DNA of 58,392 nucleotides from Sulfurimonas crateris. GTDB lineage: Bacteria; Campylobacterota; Campylobacteria; Campylobacterales; Sulfurimonadaceae. Location of the stretch: positions 1 through 58,392 of the forward strand of contig CAMCYC010000008.1 of assembly GCA_945883795.1 (NCBI GenBank), written 5' to 3'. Of this stretch, positions 19,701 to 34,725 are shown in pieces (position 1 is the stretch's first letter; every line of letters begins with the position of its first letter). The translations under genes and the position numbers were made by a program. Below the pieces are notes generated by a model. The model ran no database searches and was not told where the DNA came from. It worked only from the letters and a program-made list of their open reading frames with translations.

Positions 19701-19812
19701 TCTCTTGCGGAATATTAATGTAGGCAAAAATTGATAATAATAAAATGAAGCCTAAAAGCATATGATTAAGTAATGGTTTATCAATAGCAAATTCTATAAG
19801 TTTACGAATCAT
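16708..19812 (-). CDS. RND-superfamily transporter (AcrB/HAE1-like)
   Basis: A 1034-residue inner-membrane pump of the resistance-nodulation-division type. It has the expected N-terminal helix, two large periplasmic loops and two sets of helices. The TM4 proton-relay motif reads GMLVDEAIVVAENI, with Asp-Glu in place of the usual Asp-Asp, and TM10 has GLAGVVVNDGLIMVSF without the lysine of AcrB. It belongs to the broad COG0841 group rather than the classical drug pumps. No membrane-fusion protein or TolC-like channel gene is adjacent, so it either borrows partners or acts alone. It starts 9 nt after the FtsB-like gene. Confidence 0.88.
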   Translation of the reverse strand: MIRKLIEFAIDKPLLNHMLLGFILLLSIFAYINIPQEIFPPMNMDKVLITGGYVGTSADVLDKMVVESIEDELQNIDDLDVITTSIKNGSFSITVDIKVGADNVSVLNDVKDIISGVRKDLPADMAEPIAKLKTHAFPLVLIALAGDVKKEELLIRADELVSQLSKLKDLSDISIRGDSDEELVVTIDEQKLQAYGLTPTLAISALQKISSIFPIGTIKEKGSHLYISTFNGEKTKESVEDTIVNIGGSRVRIGDIANVSFELGDVFEISHFNGQRNVSINVTKSEQGNAISLVKDIREILKEDTLKHPNLKYEIYTDTSVWIKNRLNIVFSNIVFGLILVALAMLIFINRGIAFVVALGIPVSFMIGLIVSEILGHSLNMLSLLGALIALGMLVDEAIVVAENIYRHLEEGMEAREAAIVGATEMFPEVLTATLTTVFAFLPMLLLSGEMGTFIKIIPIMITVLLLSSLFEAFYFLPLHAHDFLKVSKDGSFTKKLWTKLNGWHSKTLHFFFKRKWTSLIVMVVTIFGLTFVLVKNSKFQLFPDFDTTQVYVIGKVNINSTLEDTEKNVAQVEKLLINKLGESEVSSITSVIGFRMDSKNRVELGENFFHIFVDLHEKAPTNFFDKYMSPIFSIGYDGDILTRQKDAKEIATIIEGMINPIIDLKENGSLVYEELVVKTPGTGVIAHDIEVSLSGKDETIILEGIKYLKQELGKIVGVKDITDDADIGEKELKLRVNQYGQQLGFNEEIVSNELRAYYLKGEYGKMFNEKGLVRMKIESSMNEKLNSINTIEIQIPSTNQFISLKDVCDFVMIQGFVEIKKEDGVRIRSIFASLEKKIITSTEVMNSMQPVFEKLRNDGFTVDIKGEEKENNKNKIEMIQSGLIAIFLIFITLVWLFDSIKKSLIVISTIPLVIFGVYFGHLVMGLNMTMTGMIGIVGLAGVVVNDGLIMVSFIKNARNTEDLMQRAKHRLRPIFLTSLTTVLGLLTLIFFASGQALILQPMAVSLGFGIAWATILNLIYVPLLYAVVYKIKP

Positions 19813-19821
19813 AATATCTCT

Positions 19822-20100
19822 TTAAAATAGTGTGTCTAGGATTTGGTTTTTGTAACGAATCTCTTCTACTGAGGTTTTGATAAGCCTATTTTCTTCTTTG
19901 AGCATATCGTATTCAGACTTTAATTTAGCAATATCTCTACTTTTAAAATAAATTTGCTGTTGTATATAAATTTTTGGAAATAGCAAGATACAAATAAAAG
20001 AAAGAATAAATAGTACATATAAAAAGTAACTTAAATCTAACTTTTTCTTTGAATATATAATAGGTTCTACTTCATCAAGTAAGTCGATTTTATCACCCAT
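19822..20100 (-). CDS. FtsB/DivIC-like membrane coiled-coil protein
   Basis: A 92-residue protein with a short cytoplasmic N-terminus, one transmembrane helix (about 23-45) and a coiled coil (about 53-85, AKLKSEYDMLKEENRLIKTS). This architecture is that of septum-formation initiator proteins FtsB/DivIC. It could scaffold the divisome, but small size and low complexity limit certainty. It directly precedes the RND gene. A MITE-like insertion ends 14 nt upstream of its start codon (13 nt between), and one copy of the duplicated target provides the GATGGATA that may act as its ribosome-binding site. Confidence 0.6.
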   Translation of the reverse strand: MGDKIDLLDEVEPIIYSKKKLDLSYFLYVLFILSFICILLFPKIYIQQQIYFKSRDIAKLKSEYDMLKEENRLIKTSVEEIRYKNQILDTLF

Positions 20101-20113
20101 TCAAGTATCCATC

Positions 20114-20247
20114 GTATCCCCTCTAAATTTAATGGTAAAACAAATTTTTCTTGCAAAACAAATTAATAGTAAGTCCTTAATACAGGCAGTTCTAAACGAA
20201 TGTTAGCTTTTTAATTTTAGATTTACTATTAAATTTATAGGGGATAC
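20114..20247. mobile_element. 134-bp MITE-like element with 8-bp target duplication
   Basis: Terminal inverted repeats of 26 bp (20114-20139 and 20222-20247) match at 24 of 26 positions and start with GTATCCCC. The element is flanked immediately by TATCCATC at 20106-20113 and again at 20248-20255, a perfect 8-bp target-site duplication. It contains no coding capacity. This is the signature of a non-autonomous transposon mobilised in trans. The parent family is not assigned; several families make 8-bp duplications. Confidence 0.88.
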
Positions 20248-20460
20248 TATCCATCTTCCAAAAATAATTTACGCGATTATACTTTATTTTACAGAATATA
20301 AATATAAAAGATAAATCCATAACTAAAAGTCAGCCCATCTCTTGTAAAAAATATTGAACACTTAGGCTAAAAAATTTATTAATAAAGCTAGATGTAGTTT
20401 ACTTGGTGCTTACAAAAATATTACTATTTTAATAATGTCTTATTTCTGTGAAGTTGGTTT

Positions 20461-20492
20461 TATTAGCATGAAAATATTTTTTCATGCTAATA
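20461..20492 (-). terminator. Hairpin at the 3' end of the rpoBC transcript
   Basis: A perfect 14-bp stem (20461-20474 with 20479-20492, 4-nt loop) lies 20 nt downstream of the rpoC stop. On the minus strand it is not followed by a U run, so it may be a 3' stabilising stem or a factor-dependent end, not a classical terminator. Confidence 0.5.
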
Positions 20493-20512
20493 AAAAAGTT
20501 TAATTGATTTTT

Positions 20513-29162
<8,650 letters not shown>

Positions 29163-29291
29163 CTACCTCGATGAGTTGTTAATTGGGAGCTTAATTGCAA
29201 AAATCAAGCGTATATTATTACCTAAGCGTCCTTAGGTAAATTTTGAGCTCTTAGATAGAGCTATTTTTTACAGTGCTTATAAACGACATAA

Positions 29292-29334
29292 GGGCACTTT
29301 TACAATAAGACAAAATCTTATTGTAAAAGCGCCC
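29292..29334 (-). promoter_or_regulatory. Long hairpin in the rplL-rpoB intergenic region
   Basis: A 19-bp stem with a single mismatch pairs 29292-29310 with 29316-29334 around a 5-nt loop. On the transcript it lies downstream of the terminator-like hairpin at 29343-29372. There is no U tract after it. By analogy with the RNase III site between rplL and rpoB of Escherichia coli, it may be a processing stem. Confidence 0.6.
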
Positions 29335-29372
29335 AAAAAATCAGAGTTACAGAGAAAAAACTCTGTAACTCT
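29335..29372 (-). terminator. Attenuator-like terminator after rplL
   Basis: A perfect 12-bp stem (29343-29354 with 29361-29372, 6-nt loop) begins 14 nt past the rplL stop and is followed on the transcript by GA and a run of six U. It sits upstream of rpoB inside one operon, so partial read-through is expected. That would set the ratio of ribosomal protein to polymerase mRNA. Confidence 0.7.
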
Positions 29373-29385
29373 AAAATAGAAATGA

Positions 29386-29754
29386 TTATTTAATTTCTAC
29401 TGTAGCACCAGCTTCTACAAGCTCTTTTTTAGCTGCTTCAGCAGTTTCTTTATCTACACCCTCTTTAATTATTGATGGCAATTTTTCACTTGCATCTTTT
29501 GCTTCTTTAAGACCTAAACCAGTAAGTGCACGAATAACTTTAATTACACCTATTTTTTTAGCACCAGCATCTGTTATAACAACATTAAACTCAGTTTGTT
29601 CTTCAACAGCTTCAGCTACAACAGCACCGCCAGCCATAGCTACAGGCTGAGCAGAAACACCAAATTTTTCTTCAAATTCTTTCACTAATCCAGAAAGTTC
29701 TAATACAGAAAGTCCTGATATAAATTCTAATACATCTTCTTTAGTTATTGCCAT
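29386..29754 (-). CDS. rplL: 50S ribosomal protein L7/L12
   Basis: Stalk protein of the large subunit that recruits translation factors. The 122 residues show an N-terminal dimerisation helix pair, an Ala/Val/Glu-rich hinge ([15 protein letters not shown]) and the conserved C-terminal domain [20 protein letters not shown]. Length is typical. It follows rplJ by 73 nt and precedes the attenuator-like region before rpoB. Confidence 0.97.
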   Translation of the reverse strand: MAITKEDVLEFISGLSVLELSGLVKEFEEKFGVSAQPVAMAGGAVVAEAVEEQTEFNVVITDAGAKKIGVIKVIRALTGLGLKEAKDASEKLPSIIKEGVDKETAEAAKKELVEAGATVEIK

Positions 29755-29827
29755 TTGTAATCCTTATTTTTTATATTTTTTAAGAAATAAATTCTTTAAT
29801 TTATCAAAAGTTTGAGTAATTTTTAAA

Positions 29828-30307
29828 TTACTCAGCCTCTTTTTTTTGTCTTAAAGCATCGAGACCAATTGTGAAATTTGTAATTGGCGCCATCCATGTA
29901 GCAGCAAGCATTGCAAGCAATTGCTCACGACTTGGAAGTTTAGCAAACGCTTCAACTTTATCAGCATTAGATGCTTCACGATCAATATATGCAGATTTGA
30001 TTACAAATTTTTCGTTCTTTTTAGCAAAGTCAGAAACTACTTTAGAAGTAGCAATAGAATCTTCACCCCAAACTAATATATTTGTATCTTTTAGCACAAC
30101 ACCAGTTAATTCAACATTAGTCAATGCAATTGTTGCTAAAGTATTTTTAACAACTTGTACTTTCACTTCTTTCGCACGAGCTTCTTTTCTTAAATTTTCT
30201 AATGCAGAAACTGTCAATCCTTTGTATTCACAGAATACTACGGTTTGAGCAGCTCTAAATTCTTCAGAAAGTACTTTAATAATATCAGCTTTTTGTGTTT
30301 TTGTCAT
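29828..30307 (-). CDS. rplJ: 50S ribosomal protein L10
   Basis: Base of the ribosomal stalk, binding L7/L12 dimers and 23S rRNA. The chosen 159-residue form begins MTKTQKADIIKVLSEEF. AAGGAG lies 9 nt before this ATG, whereas the longer reading to 30334 has no comparable signal. The family core CEYKGLTVSALENLRKEAR and VVKNTLATIAL is present, as is the C-terminal helix that carries L12. The 185-nt leader upstream may be the site where L10-L12 represses its own synthesis. Confidence 0.95.
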   Translation of the reverse strand: MTKTQKADIIKVLSEEFRAAQTVVFCEYKGLTVSALENLRKEARAKEVKVQVVKNTLATIALTNVELTGVVLKDTNILVWGEDSIATSKVVSDFAKKNEKFVIKSAYIDREASNADKVEAFAKLPSREQLLAMLAATWMAPITNFTIGLDALRQKKEAE

Positions 30308-30492
30308 AGAGTATATCTCCTTTCTAGACAACACTTCAAATAGGCAAGGAAACTTCCCAATATTAAGCTCACGCCCCTATTATCTTTAGTCCATAAAATG
30401 CAGTTACAAAAGTAAATTTAAGTAACTTTGTAATATTTTATATTTAAAATATTACAAAATCACTTTGTGAGCAGATATGCCCACAAATAAAA
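30308..30492 (-). promoter_or_regulatory. rplJ leader region with hairpin
   Basis: The 185-nt gap between rplA and rplJ contains an AT-rich 14-bp stem (30427-30440 with 30445-30458, loop 4). In many bacteria this leader is the L10-binding autoregulatory RNA. I cannot confirm the kink-turn that defines it by eye, so the assignment is by position. Confidence 0.4.
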
Positions 30493-31185
30493 TTATTTAA
30501 TATCTAATAATTCCATAGTATCAATTTTAACAGCAGGACTCATAGTTAACGAAAGAGCTGCGTTTTTGATATAACGCCCTTTAGCGGCTGCTGGCTTTTG
30601 TTTATTAATTGCAGCTACAAATGATGCTAAATTTTCACTAATTTTAATAGCATCAAAGCTTGCTTTACCGATACCAGCATGAATGTTACCTTTTTTGTCA
30701 ACACGAAATGTAACTTGACCACCCTTAACATTTTTAACTGCAGTAGCAACATCTGGTGTTACTGTACCAGTTTTAGGATTAGGCATTAAACCTTTTGGTC
30801 CTAAAATACGACCTATTTGACCAACTAATCCCATACAATCTGGTGCAGCAACAACAACATCAAAATTGAATATGCCATCTTTAATCTGTGCTACTAAATC
30901 ATCGGTACCAACAATATCAGCACCCGCCGCTTTAGCTTCATCAGCTTTAATACCTTTAGCAAAAACAGCTACACGAACTACTTTACCAGTTCCATGTGGA
31001 AGAACTACTGCACCACGAACCATTTGATCTGCATGTCTTGGATCAACATTTAAGTTCATAGCAATTTCAACTGTTTCATCAAACTTTGCACTTTTTAAAT
31101 CTAATACAGTTGCTGTAGCTTCGGCTACAGAATACGACTTATTTGTATCAATTTTTTCTAATAATTGTTTGTATCTTTTACTCAT
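30493..31185 (-). CDS. rplA: 50S ribosomal protein L1
   Basis: L1 stalk protein binding 23S rRNA and often its own mRNA as repressor. The 230-residue form starting [13 protein letters not shown] is chosen because AGGAG lies 8 nt upstream of this ATG; the longer reading to 31212 covers that signal. Conserved parts include [31 protein letters not shown] and [19 protein letters not shown]. Confidence 0.96.
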   Translation of the reverse strand: MSKRYKQLLEKIDTNKSYSVAEATATVLDLKSAKFDETVEIAMNLNVDPRHADQMVRGAVVLPHGTGKVVRVAVFAKGIKADEAKAAGADIVGTDDLVAQIKDGIFNFDVVVAAPDCMGLVGQIGRILGPKGLMPNPKTGTVTPDVATAVKNVKGGQVTFRVDKKGNIHAGIGKASFDAIKISENLASFVAAINKQKPAAAKGRYIKNAALSLTMSPAVKIDTMELLDIK

Positions 31186-31270
31186 TCCAAATTCTCCTGT
31201 AAATTCTGCCACAAAATTTTAAATCATTGTGGTCGATGATTTTAGACTTTAAAAATAACTTGAGTTATTT

Positions 31271-31696
31271 TTAATCAACAACTTGAATACCCATTGAACG
31301 AGCAGAACCTGCTATACTATGTGCTGCCATTTCTCTGTTATCAGTGTTCATATCTTCAATTTTTTGATTAACAATTTCCATTAATTGTGCACGAGTAATC
31401 TTACCAATAATATTTTTCAGTGGATTATCTGTACCTTTTGTAATTCCTGCCGCTTTCATAATAAGTGCAGATGCAGGTGGTTGTTTAACAATGAATGAAA
31501 AACTTTTATCTGTGTATACTGTGATTACAACAGGAACTTTAAATCCTGCTTTATCTTTTGTTTTTTCATTAAATGCTTTACAGAATTCCATAATATTAAC
31601 ACCCCTCTGACCCAATGCTGGACCTACTGGTGGCGCTGGAGTAGCTTTAGCAGCTGCGATTTGTAACTTGATATAAGTCATGACTTTTTTTGCCAT
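31271..31696 (-). CDS. rplK: 50S ribosomal protein L11
   Basis: GTPase-centre protein binding the 1070 region of 23S rRNA. The 141 residues have the N-terminal thiostrepton-region [20 protein letters not shown] and the C-terminal RNA-binding [10 protein letters not shown]. It lies between nusG and rplA in the usual order. Confidence 0.97.
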   Translation of the reverse strand: MAKKVMTYIKLQIAAAKATPAPPVGPALGQRGVNIMEFCKAFNEKTKDKAGFKVPVVITVYTDKSFSFIVKQPPASALIMKAAGITKGTDNPLKNIIGKITRAQLMEIVNQKIEDMNTDNREMAAHSIAGSARSMGIQVVD

Positions 31697-31721
31697 TTTT
31701 TTTCCTTTTGATTAGTTAAAT

Positions 31722-32249
31722 TTAGATTATTTTTTCAACTTGAGTATATGCTATATCTACAGGTGTCGCTCTACCAAAAATTGATACATTTAATTTTAAT
31801 GTACCATGTTCTAAGTCATATTCGTCAACTGTACCTGTAAAGTTTGCAAACGGTCCATCAACAATACGAACGGTTTCACCGTTATCAAAATATACTTTTG
31901 GTTTTGGTGCTGCACGATTATTTACACGATCAAGAATTACCTTAATATCATGCTCACTTAAAGGTGTAGGCGTATTTGCTTCACCAATAAAACCAGAAAC
32001 TTTTGGCAATGATTGTATTAAATGCTGTATCTCAGTATTTAAATCTATTTTTGCAAATACATAACCAGAATAAAGTGACCTTTCAGTCACTTTTTTTATT
32101 CCATCTTTTATTTCAATAACATCTTCTGTAGGAACGATTACTTCTTCTATAAAATTTTGTAAACCCATTTCTTGAATTACATTTAAAATTGCAAGACGGA
32201 CTGTTCTTTCATTTCCATAGGTTTGAATAGAGTACCATCTGTGTGCCAT
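31722..32249 (-). CDS. nusG: Transcription termination/antitermination factor NusG
   Basis: Binds the RNA polymerase clamp and couples it to Rho or the ribosome. The 175 residues begin with HRWYSIQTYGNERTV, the NGN domain. The C-terminal KOW domain contains GETVRIVDGPFANFTGTVDE. It is preceded by secE and followed by rplK, the canonical order. Confidence 0.96.
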   Translation of the reverse strand: MAHRWYSIQTYGNERTVRLAILNVIQEMGLQNFIEEVIVPTEDVIEIKDGIKKVTERSLYSGYVFAKIDLNTEIQHLIQSLPKVSGFIGEANTPTPLSEHDIKVILDRVNNRAAPKPKVYFDNGETVRIVDGPFANFTGTVDEYDLEHGTLKLNVSIFGRATPVDIAYTQVEKII

Positions 32250-32258
32250 GTTCTTTTC

Positions 32259-32438
32259 CTAACCTAAAATAGTTGATACAAGCGAAGACATAATCAAATC
32301 AACTAGTGCTAGAAAAGTGGCAATTACACTAACTACAATAATAACAGCTATATACGCTTGTTTTACTTGCCCTTTAGTAGGAAAGATTACTTTTGTTAGC
32401 TCTGTCCTTGCATTTTTAATATGTATGTTTAAATTCAT
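32259..32438 (-). CDS. secE: Preprotein translocase subunit SecE
   Basis: A 59-residue single-span membrane protein translated as MNLNIHIKNARTELTKVIFP, then TKGQVKQAYIAVIIVVSVIA and a short tail. The amphipathic helix followed by W/FPT-like turn and one transmembrane helix is the minimal SecE found in most bacteria. GGGGAAG lies about 5 nt before the start. Its place between tRNA-Trp and nusG is standard. It clamps SecY in the translocon. Confidence 0.93.
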   Translation of the reverse strand: MNLNIHIKNARTELTKVIFPTKGQVKQAYIAVIIVVSVIATFLALVDLIMSSLVSTILG

Positions 32439-32504
32439 TATTACTTCCCCATAACTGCCTATTTATTATAAATAAAGCCCTAAAGCTTTACTAATAACAA
32501 ATAG

Positions 32505-32580
32505 TGGCAGGCGTGGAGGGATTCGAACCCCCAACACCCGGATTTGGAATCCGGTGCTCTACCATTGGAGCTACACGCCT
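32505..32580 (-). tRNA. tRNA-Trp (CCA anticodon)
   Basis: A full cloverleaf on the minus strand: acceptor AGGCGTG/CACGCCT, D-arm with TAGCTC, anticodon loop TTCCAAA with anticodon CCA, T-loop GGTTCGAATCC, and an encoded 3' CCA. It lies between rpmG and secE, with a terminator hairpin touching its 5' end. Confidence 0.97.
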
Positions 32581-32605
32581 AAAAAAAACCAGCAAAAGCT
32601 GGTTT
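32581..32605 (-). terminator. Terminator between rpmG and tRNA-Trp
   Basis: Stem AAACCAGC (32586-32593) with GCTGGTTT (32598-32605), AAAA loop on the plus strand, followed on the minus transcript by eight U ending exactly at the first base of tRNA-Trp. It begins 10 nt after the rpmG stop. Confidence 0.8.
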
Positions 32606-32614
32606 AAAACTTTA

Positions 32615-32767
32615 CTATAACTTCATCTCTTTATGAACAGTATGCTCACGACAGAATTTACAATATTTTTTTACTGAAAATTTTTCAGTATGTGTCTTTT
32701 TATTTTTACTAGTGTGATAGTTACGACGAGTACACTTTTCACATCCTAGATGGATTGTTTCACGCAT
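32615..32767 (-). CDS. rpmG: 50S ribosomal protein L33
   Basis: A 50-residue zinc-ribbon-type ribosomal protein, translating as MRETIHLGCEKCTRRNYHTS and continuing to KKYCKFCREHTVHKEMKL. The two CxxC pairs (CEKC, CKFC) mark the zinc-binding C+ form. It lies between tuf and tRNA-Trp, as is usual in this group. Confidence 0.96.
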   Translation of the reverse strand: MRETIHLGCEKCTRRNYHTSKNKKTHTEKFSVKKYCKFCREHTVHKEMKL

Positions 32768-32805
32768 TTTCTTAACCTTTTATTTTGTAATTCGGATAAT
32801 CCGAA

Positions 32806-34005
32806 TTACGCAAGAATTTCAGCTACGACACCAGCACCAACAGTTCTTCCACCCTCACGAATAGCGAACTTAGTACCTTTTTCCATAGCAATTGGATGAA
32901 TTAATTCGACAGTAATACTTACATTATCACCAGGCATAACCATTTCAGTACCTTCTGGCAAAGTAATAGCACCAGTTACATCTGTAGTACGAACATAGAA
33001 TTGTGGACGATAGTTACTAAAGAAAGGTGTATGACGACCACCCTCATCTTTACTTAAAACATATATTTCAGCTGTAAATTTTGTATGTGGTGTAATTGTC
33101 TTTGGCTTACAAAGAACTTGACCACGCTGAACATCATCTTTACCGATACCACGAACAAGAATACCACAGTTATCACCTGCTTCACCTTGTGTCATCTCTT
33201 TACGGAACATCTCAATACCAGTAACTGTAGTAGTTTTTGTATCACGGATACCAACTATTTCAATACTATCACCAATCTTAACAAGTCCACGCTCAATACG
33301 ACCTGTTACAACTGTACCACGGCCAGAAATTGAAAATACATCTTCAACTGGCATTAAAAAATCTCTATCTATTTCACGAACTGGTTGAGGAATATAATCA
33401 TCAACAGTTTTCATTAGTTTTTGAATTTTAGCTGACCATTCGCCTAAAACACCAGTTTTTGCTTCTGCAAGAGCCAGAGTAGCAGAACCTGTAGTGATTG
33501 GAGTATCGTCACCTGGAAAATCATACATATCTAAAAGTTCACGAATTTCCATTTCAACTAGTTCTAATAATTCTTCATCGTCAACCATATCTTCTTTGTT
33601 CATGAAAACAACAATATATGGAACACCAACTTGTTTCGAAAGAAGAATATGCTCACGAGTTTGTGGCATCGGACCATCAGCTGCAGAAACAACAAGAATA
33701 GCACCATCCATTTGCGCAGCACCAGTAATCATGTTTTTAACATAATCCGCATGGCCTGGACAGTCTACGTGTGCATAGTGACGCTTATCTGTTTCGTATT
33801 CAACATGTGAAGTTGAAATAGTAATACCGCGTTCTCTTTCTTCAGGTGCATTATCGATTGCATCATAGTCCATCAGTTTTGCACCGTTTGTTACTGCAAG
33901 TACTGCTGTAATAGCTGCTGTTAAAGTAGTCTTGCCATGGTCAACGTGACCAATTGTTCCTATGTTTACATGTGGCTTATTACGTTCAAACTTTTCTTTT
34001 GCCAT
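32806..34005 (-). CDS. tuf: Elongation factor Tu
   Basis: GTPase that delivers aminoacyl-tRNA to the ribosome. The 399 residues include [15 protein letters not shown] (P-loop), the switch I region [22 protein letters not shown] and NKEDM, plus domains II and III ending in [15 protein letters not shown] (CGGAGGACACA) precedes the start. It follows tRNA-Thr(GGT) directly, in the classical tRNA-tuf arrangement. Confidence 0.98.
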   Translation of the reverse strand: MAKEKFERNKPHVNIGTIGHVDHGKTTLTAAITAVLAVTNGAKLMDYDAIDNAPEERERGITISTSHVEYETDKRHYAHVDCPGHADYVKNMITGAAQMDGAILVVSAADGPMPQTREHILLSKQVGVPYIVVFMNKEDMVDDEELLELVEMEIRELLDMYDFPGDDTPITTGSATLALAEAKTGVLGEWSAKIQKLMKTVDDYIPQPVREIDRDFLMPVEDVFSISGRGTVVTGRIERGLVKIGDSIEIVGIRDTKTTTVTGIEMFRKEMTQGEAGDNCGILVRGIGKDDVQRGQVLCKPKTITPHTKFTAEIYVLSKDEGGRHTPFFSNYRPQFYVRTTDVTGAITLPEGTEMVMPGDNVSITVELIHPIAMEKGTKFAIREGGRTVGAGVVAEILA

Positions 34006-34102
34006 TGTGTCCTCCGACTTTAATTATGAATTGAAATGGAATTATATCCAAAAATCATTCAATTATTGCTTAAGTAAAATCAATTTCATAAATTGCTACT
34101 AA

Positions 34103-34177
34103 TGGAGCTCACGAGCGGATTTGAACCGCCGGCCTCTTCCTTACCAAGGAAGTGCTCTACCCCTGAGCCACGAGAGC
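34103..34177 (-). tRNA. tRNA-Thr (GGT anticodon)
   Basis: Minus-strand cloverleaf with anticodon loop TTGGTAA, T-loop GGTTCAAATCC and encoded CCA. The acceptor stem has one T-T opposition at the fifth pair, otherwise complete. It is the last tRNA before tuf and has its own likely promoter directly upstream. Confidence 0.95.
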
Positions 34178-34189
34178 ATTGATGTTTAA

Positions 34190-34218
34190 TTTATAATAAA
34201 CACAAATAAAATTGTAAA
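34190..34218 (-). promoter_or_regulatory. Sigma-70-type promoter for tRNA-Thr(GGT)-tuf
   Basis: On the minus strand TTTACA (34213-34218), a 17-nt spacer and TATAAA (34190-34195) precede tRNA-Thr by about 12 nt. The spacing is ideal. It would give tuf and rpmG transcription independent of the upstream tRNA promoter. Confidence 0.65.
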
Positions 34219-34359
34219 ATAAGCAATAATTGAATAATTCTTTTTTTAGTGAAATATTAGTTGTTTAGGATAGATAAAAGCTATATAGATACTTAAAAAA
34301 TATTATATATTATGAAGTTAATTTTATTGAAATTGTACTTCAGCTTCCAGAATTTCCAA

Positions 34360-34436
34360 TGGAGCGGGTGAAGGGACTCGAACCCTCGACCCTCAGCTTG
34401 GAAGGCTGACGCTCTAGCCGACTGAGCTACGCCCGC
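34360..34436 (-). tRNA. tRNA-Gly (TCC anticodon)
   Basis: Minus-strand cloverleaf: acceptor GCGGGCG with a closing strand ending CCCGC, anticodon loop CTTCCAA with TCC, T-loop GGTTCGAGTCC and encoded CCA. Third of the Thr-Tyr-Gly group. Confidence 0.96.
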
Positions 34437-34450
34437 ATGTGTCATTGAAA

Positions 34451-34535
34451 TGGTGGTGAGAAGAGGATTCGAACCTCTGAACCCGTAGGGAGCGGATTTA
34501 CAGTCCACCGTCGTTGGCCACTTGACTATCTCACC
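34451..34535 (-). tRNA. tRNA-Tyr (GTA anticodon)
   Basis: An 85-nt class II tRNA with a long variable arm, anticodon GTA in ACTGTAAATC, T-loop GGTTCGAATCC and encoded CCA. It lies 14 nt before tRNA-Gly on the transcript. Confidence 0.97.
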
Positions 34536-34593
34536 ATGTGCATATAAAATGCATAATCTGGTCTAACACTGTTTCTAATATTCTCGCATTCAA

Positions 34594-34670
34594 TGGTGCC
34601 GACACGAGGATTTGAACCCCGGGCCTGCTGATTACAAATCAGCTGCTCTAGCCAACTGAGCTATGTCGGC
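34594..34670 (-). tRNA. tRNA-Thr (TGT anticodon)
   Basis: Minus-strand cloverleaf with acceptor GCCGACA/TGTCGGC, anticodon TGT in ATTTGTAATC, T-loop GGTTCAAATCC and encoded CCA. It is the first gene after the consensus promoter at 34688-34716. Confidence 0.97.
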
Positions 34671-34687
34671 ATTGAATTTGAGCCAGA

Positions 34688-34716
34688 ATTATAGTAAAAA
34701 ATATTTTCAATGTCAA
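34688..34716 (-). promoter_or_regulatory. Perfect consensus sigma-70 promoter for the tRNA-tuf operon
   Basis: On the minus strand TTGACA (34711-34716), a 17-nt spacer and TATAAT (34688-34693) match the consensus at all twelve positions. Transcription would start about 10 nt before tRNA-Thr(TGT). The promoter begins 10 nt after the stop of the GAF/HD-GYP gene. Confidence 0.9.
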
Positions 34717-34725
34717 GTGTTTTTA

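Larger units (their letters stand above)
20101..20512. other. Intergenic region between rpoC and the FtsB-like gene
   Basis: About 410 nt without a gene. It holds the MITE-like element at 20114-20247 and a strong hairpin at 20461-20492 just past the rpoC stop. The middle part (20256-20460) is AT-rich and shows nothing recognisable. Confidence 0.7.

Noticed and set aside
20461-20492. Classical rho-independent terminator for rpoC
   Set aside because: The stem is strong but no U tract follows on the minus strand, so I list it only as a 3'-end hairpin.
33494-33745. 83-codon antisense frame within tuf
   Set aside because: Ser/Thr/Ile-rich antisense of a highly conserved gene, with no start signal; a codon-bias shadow.
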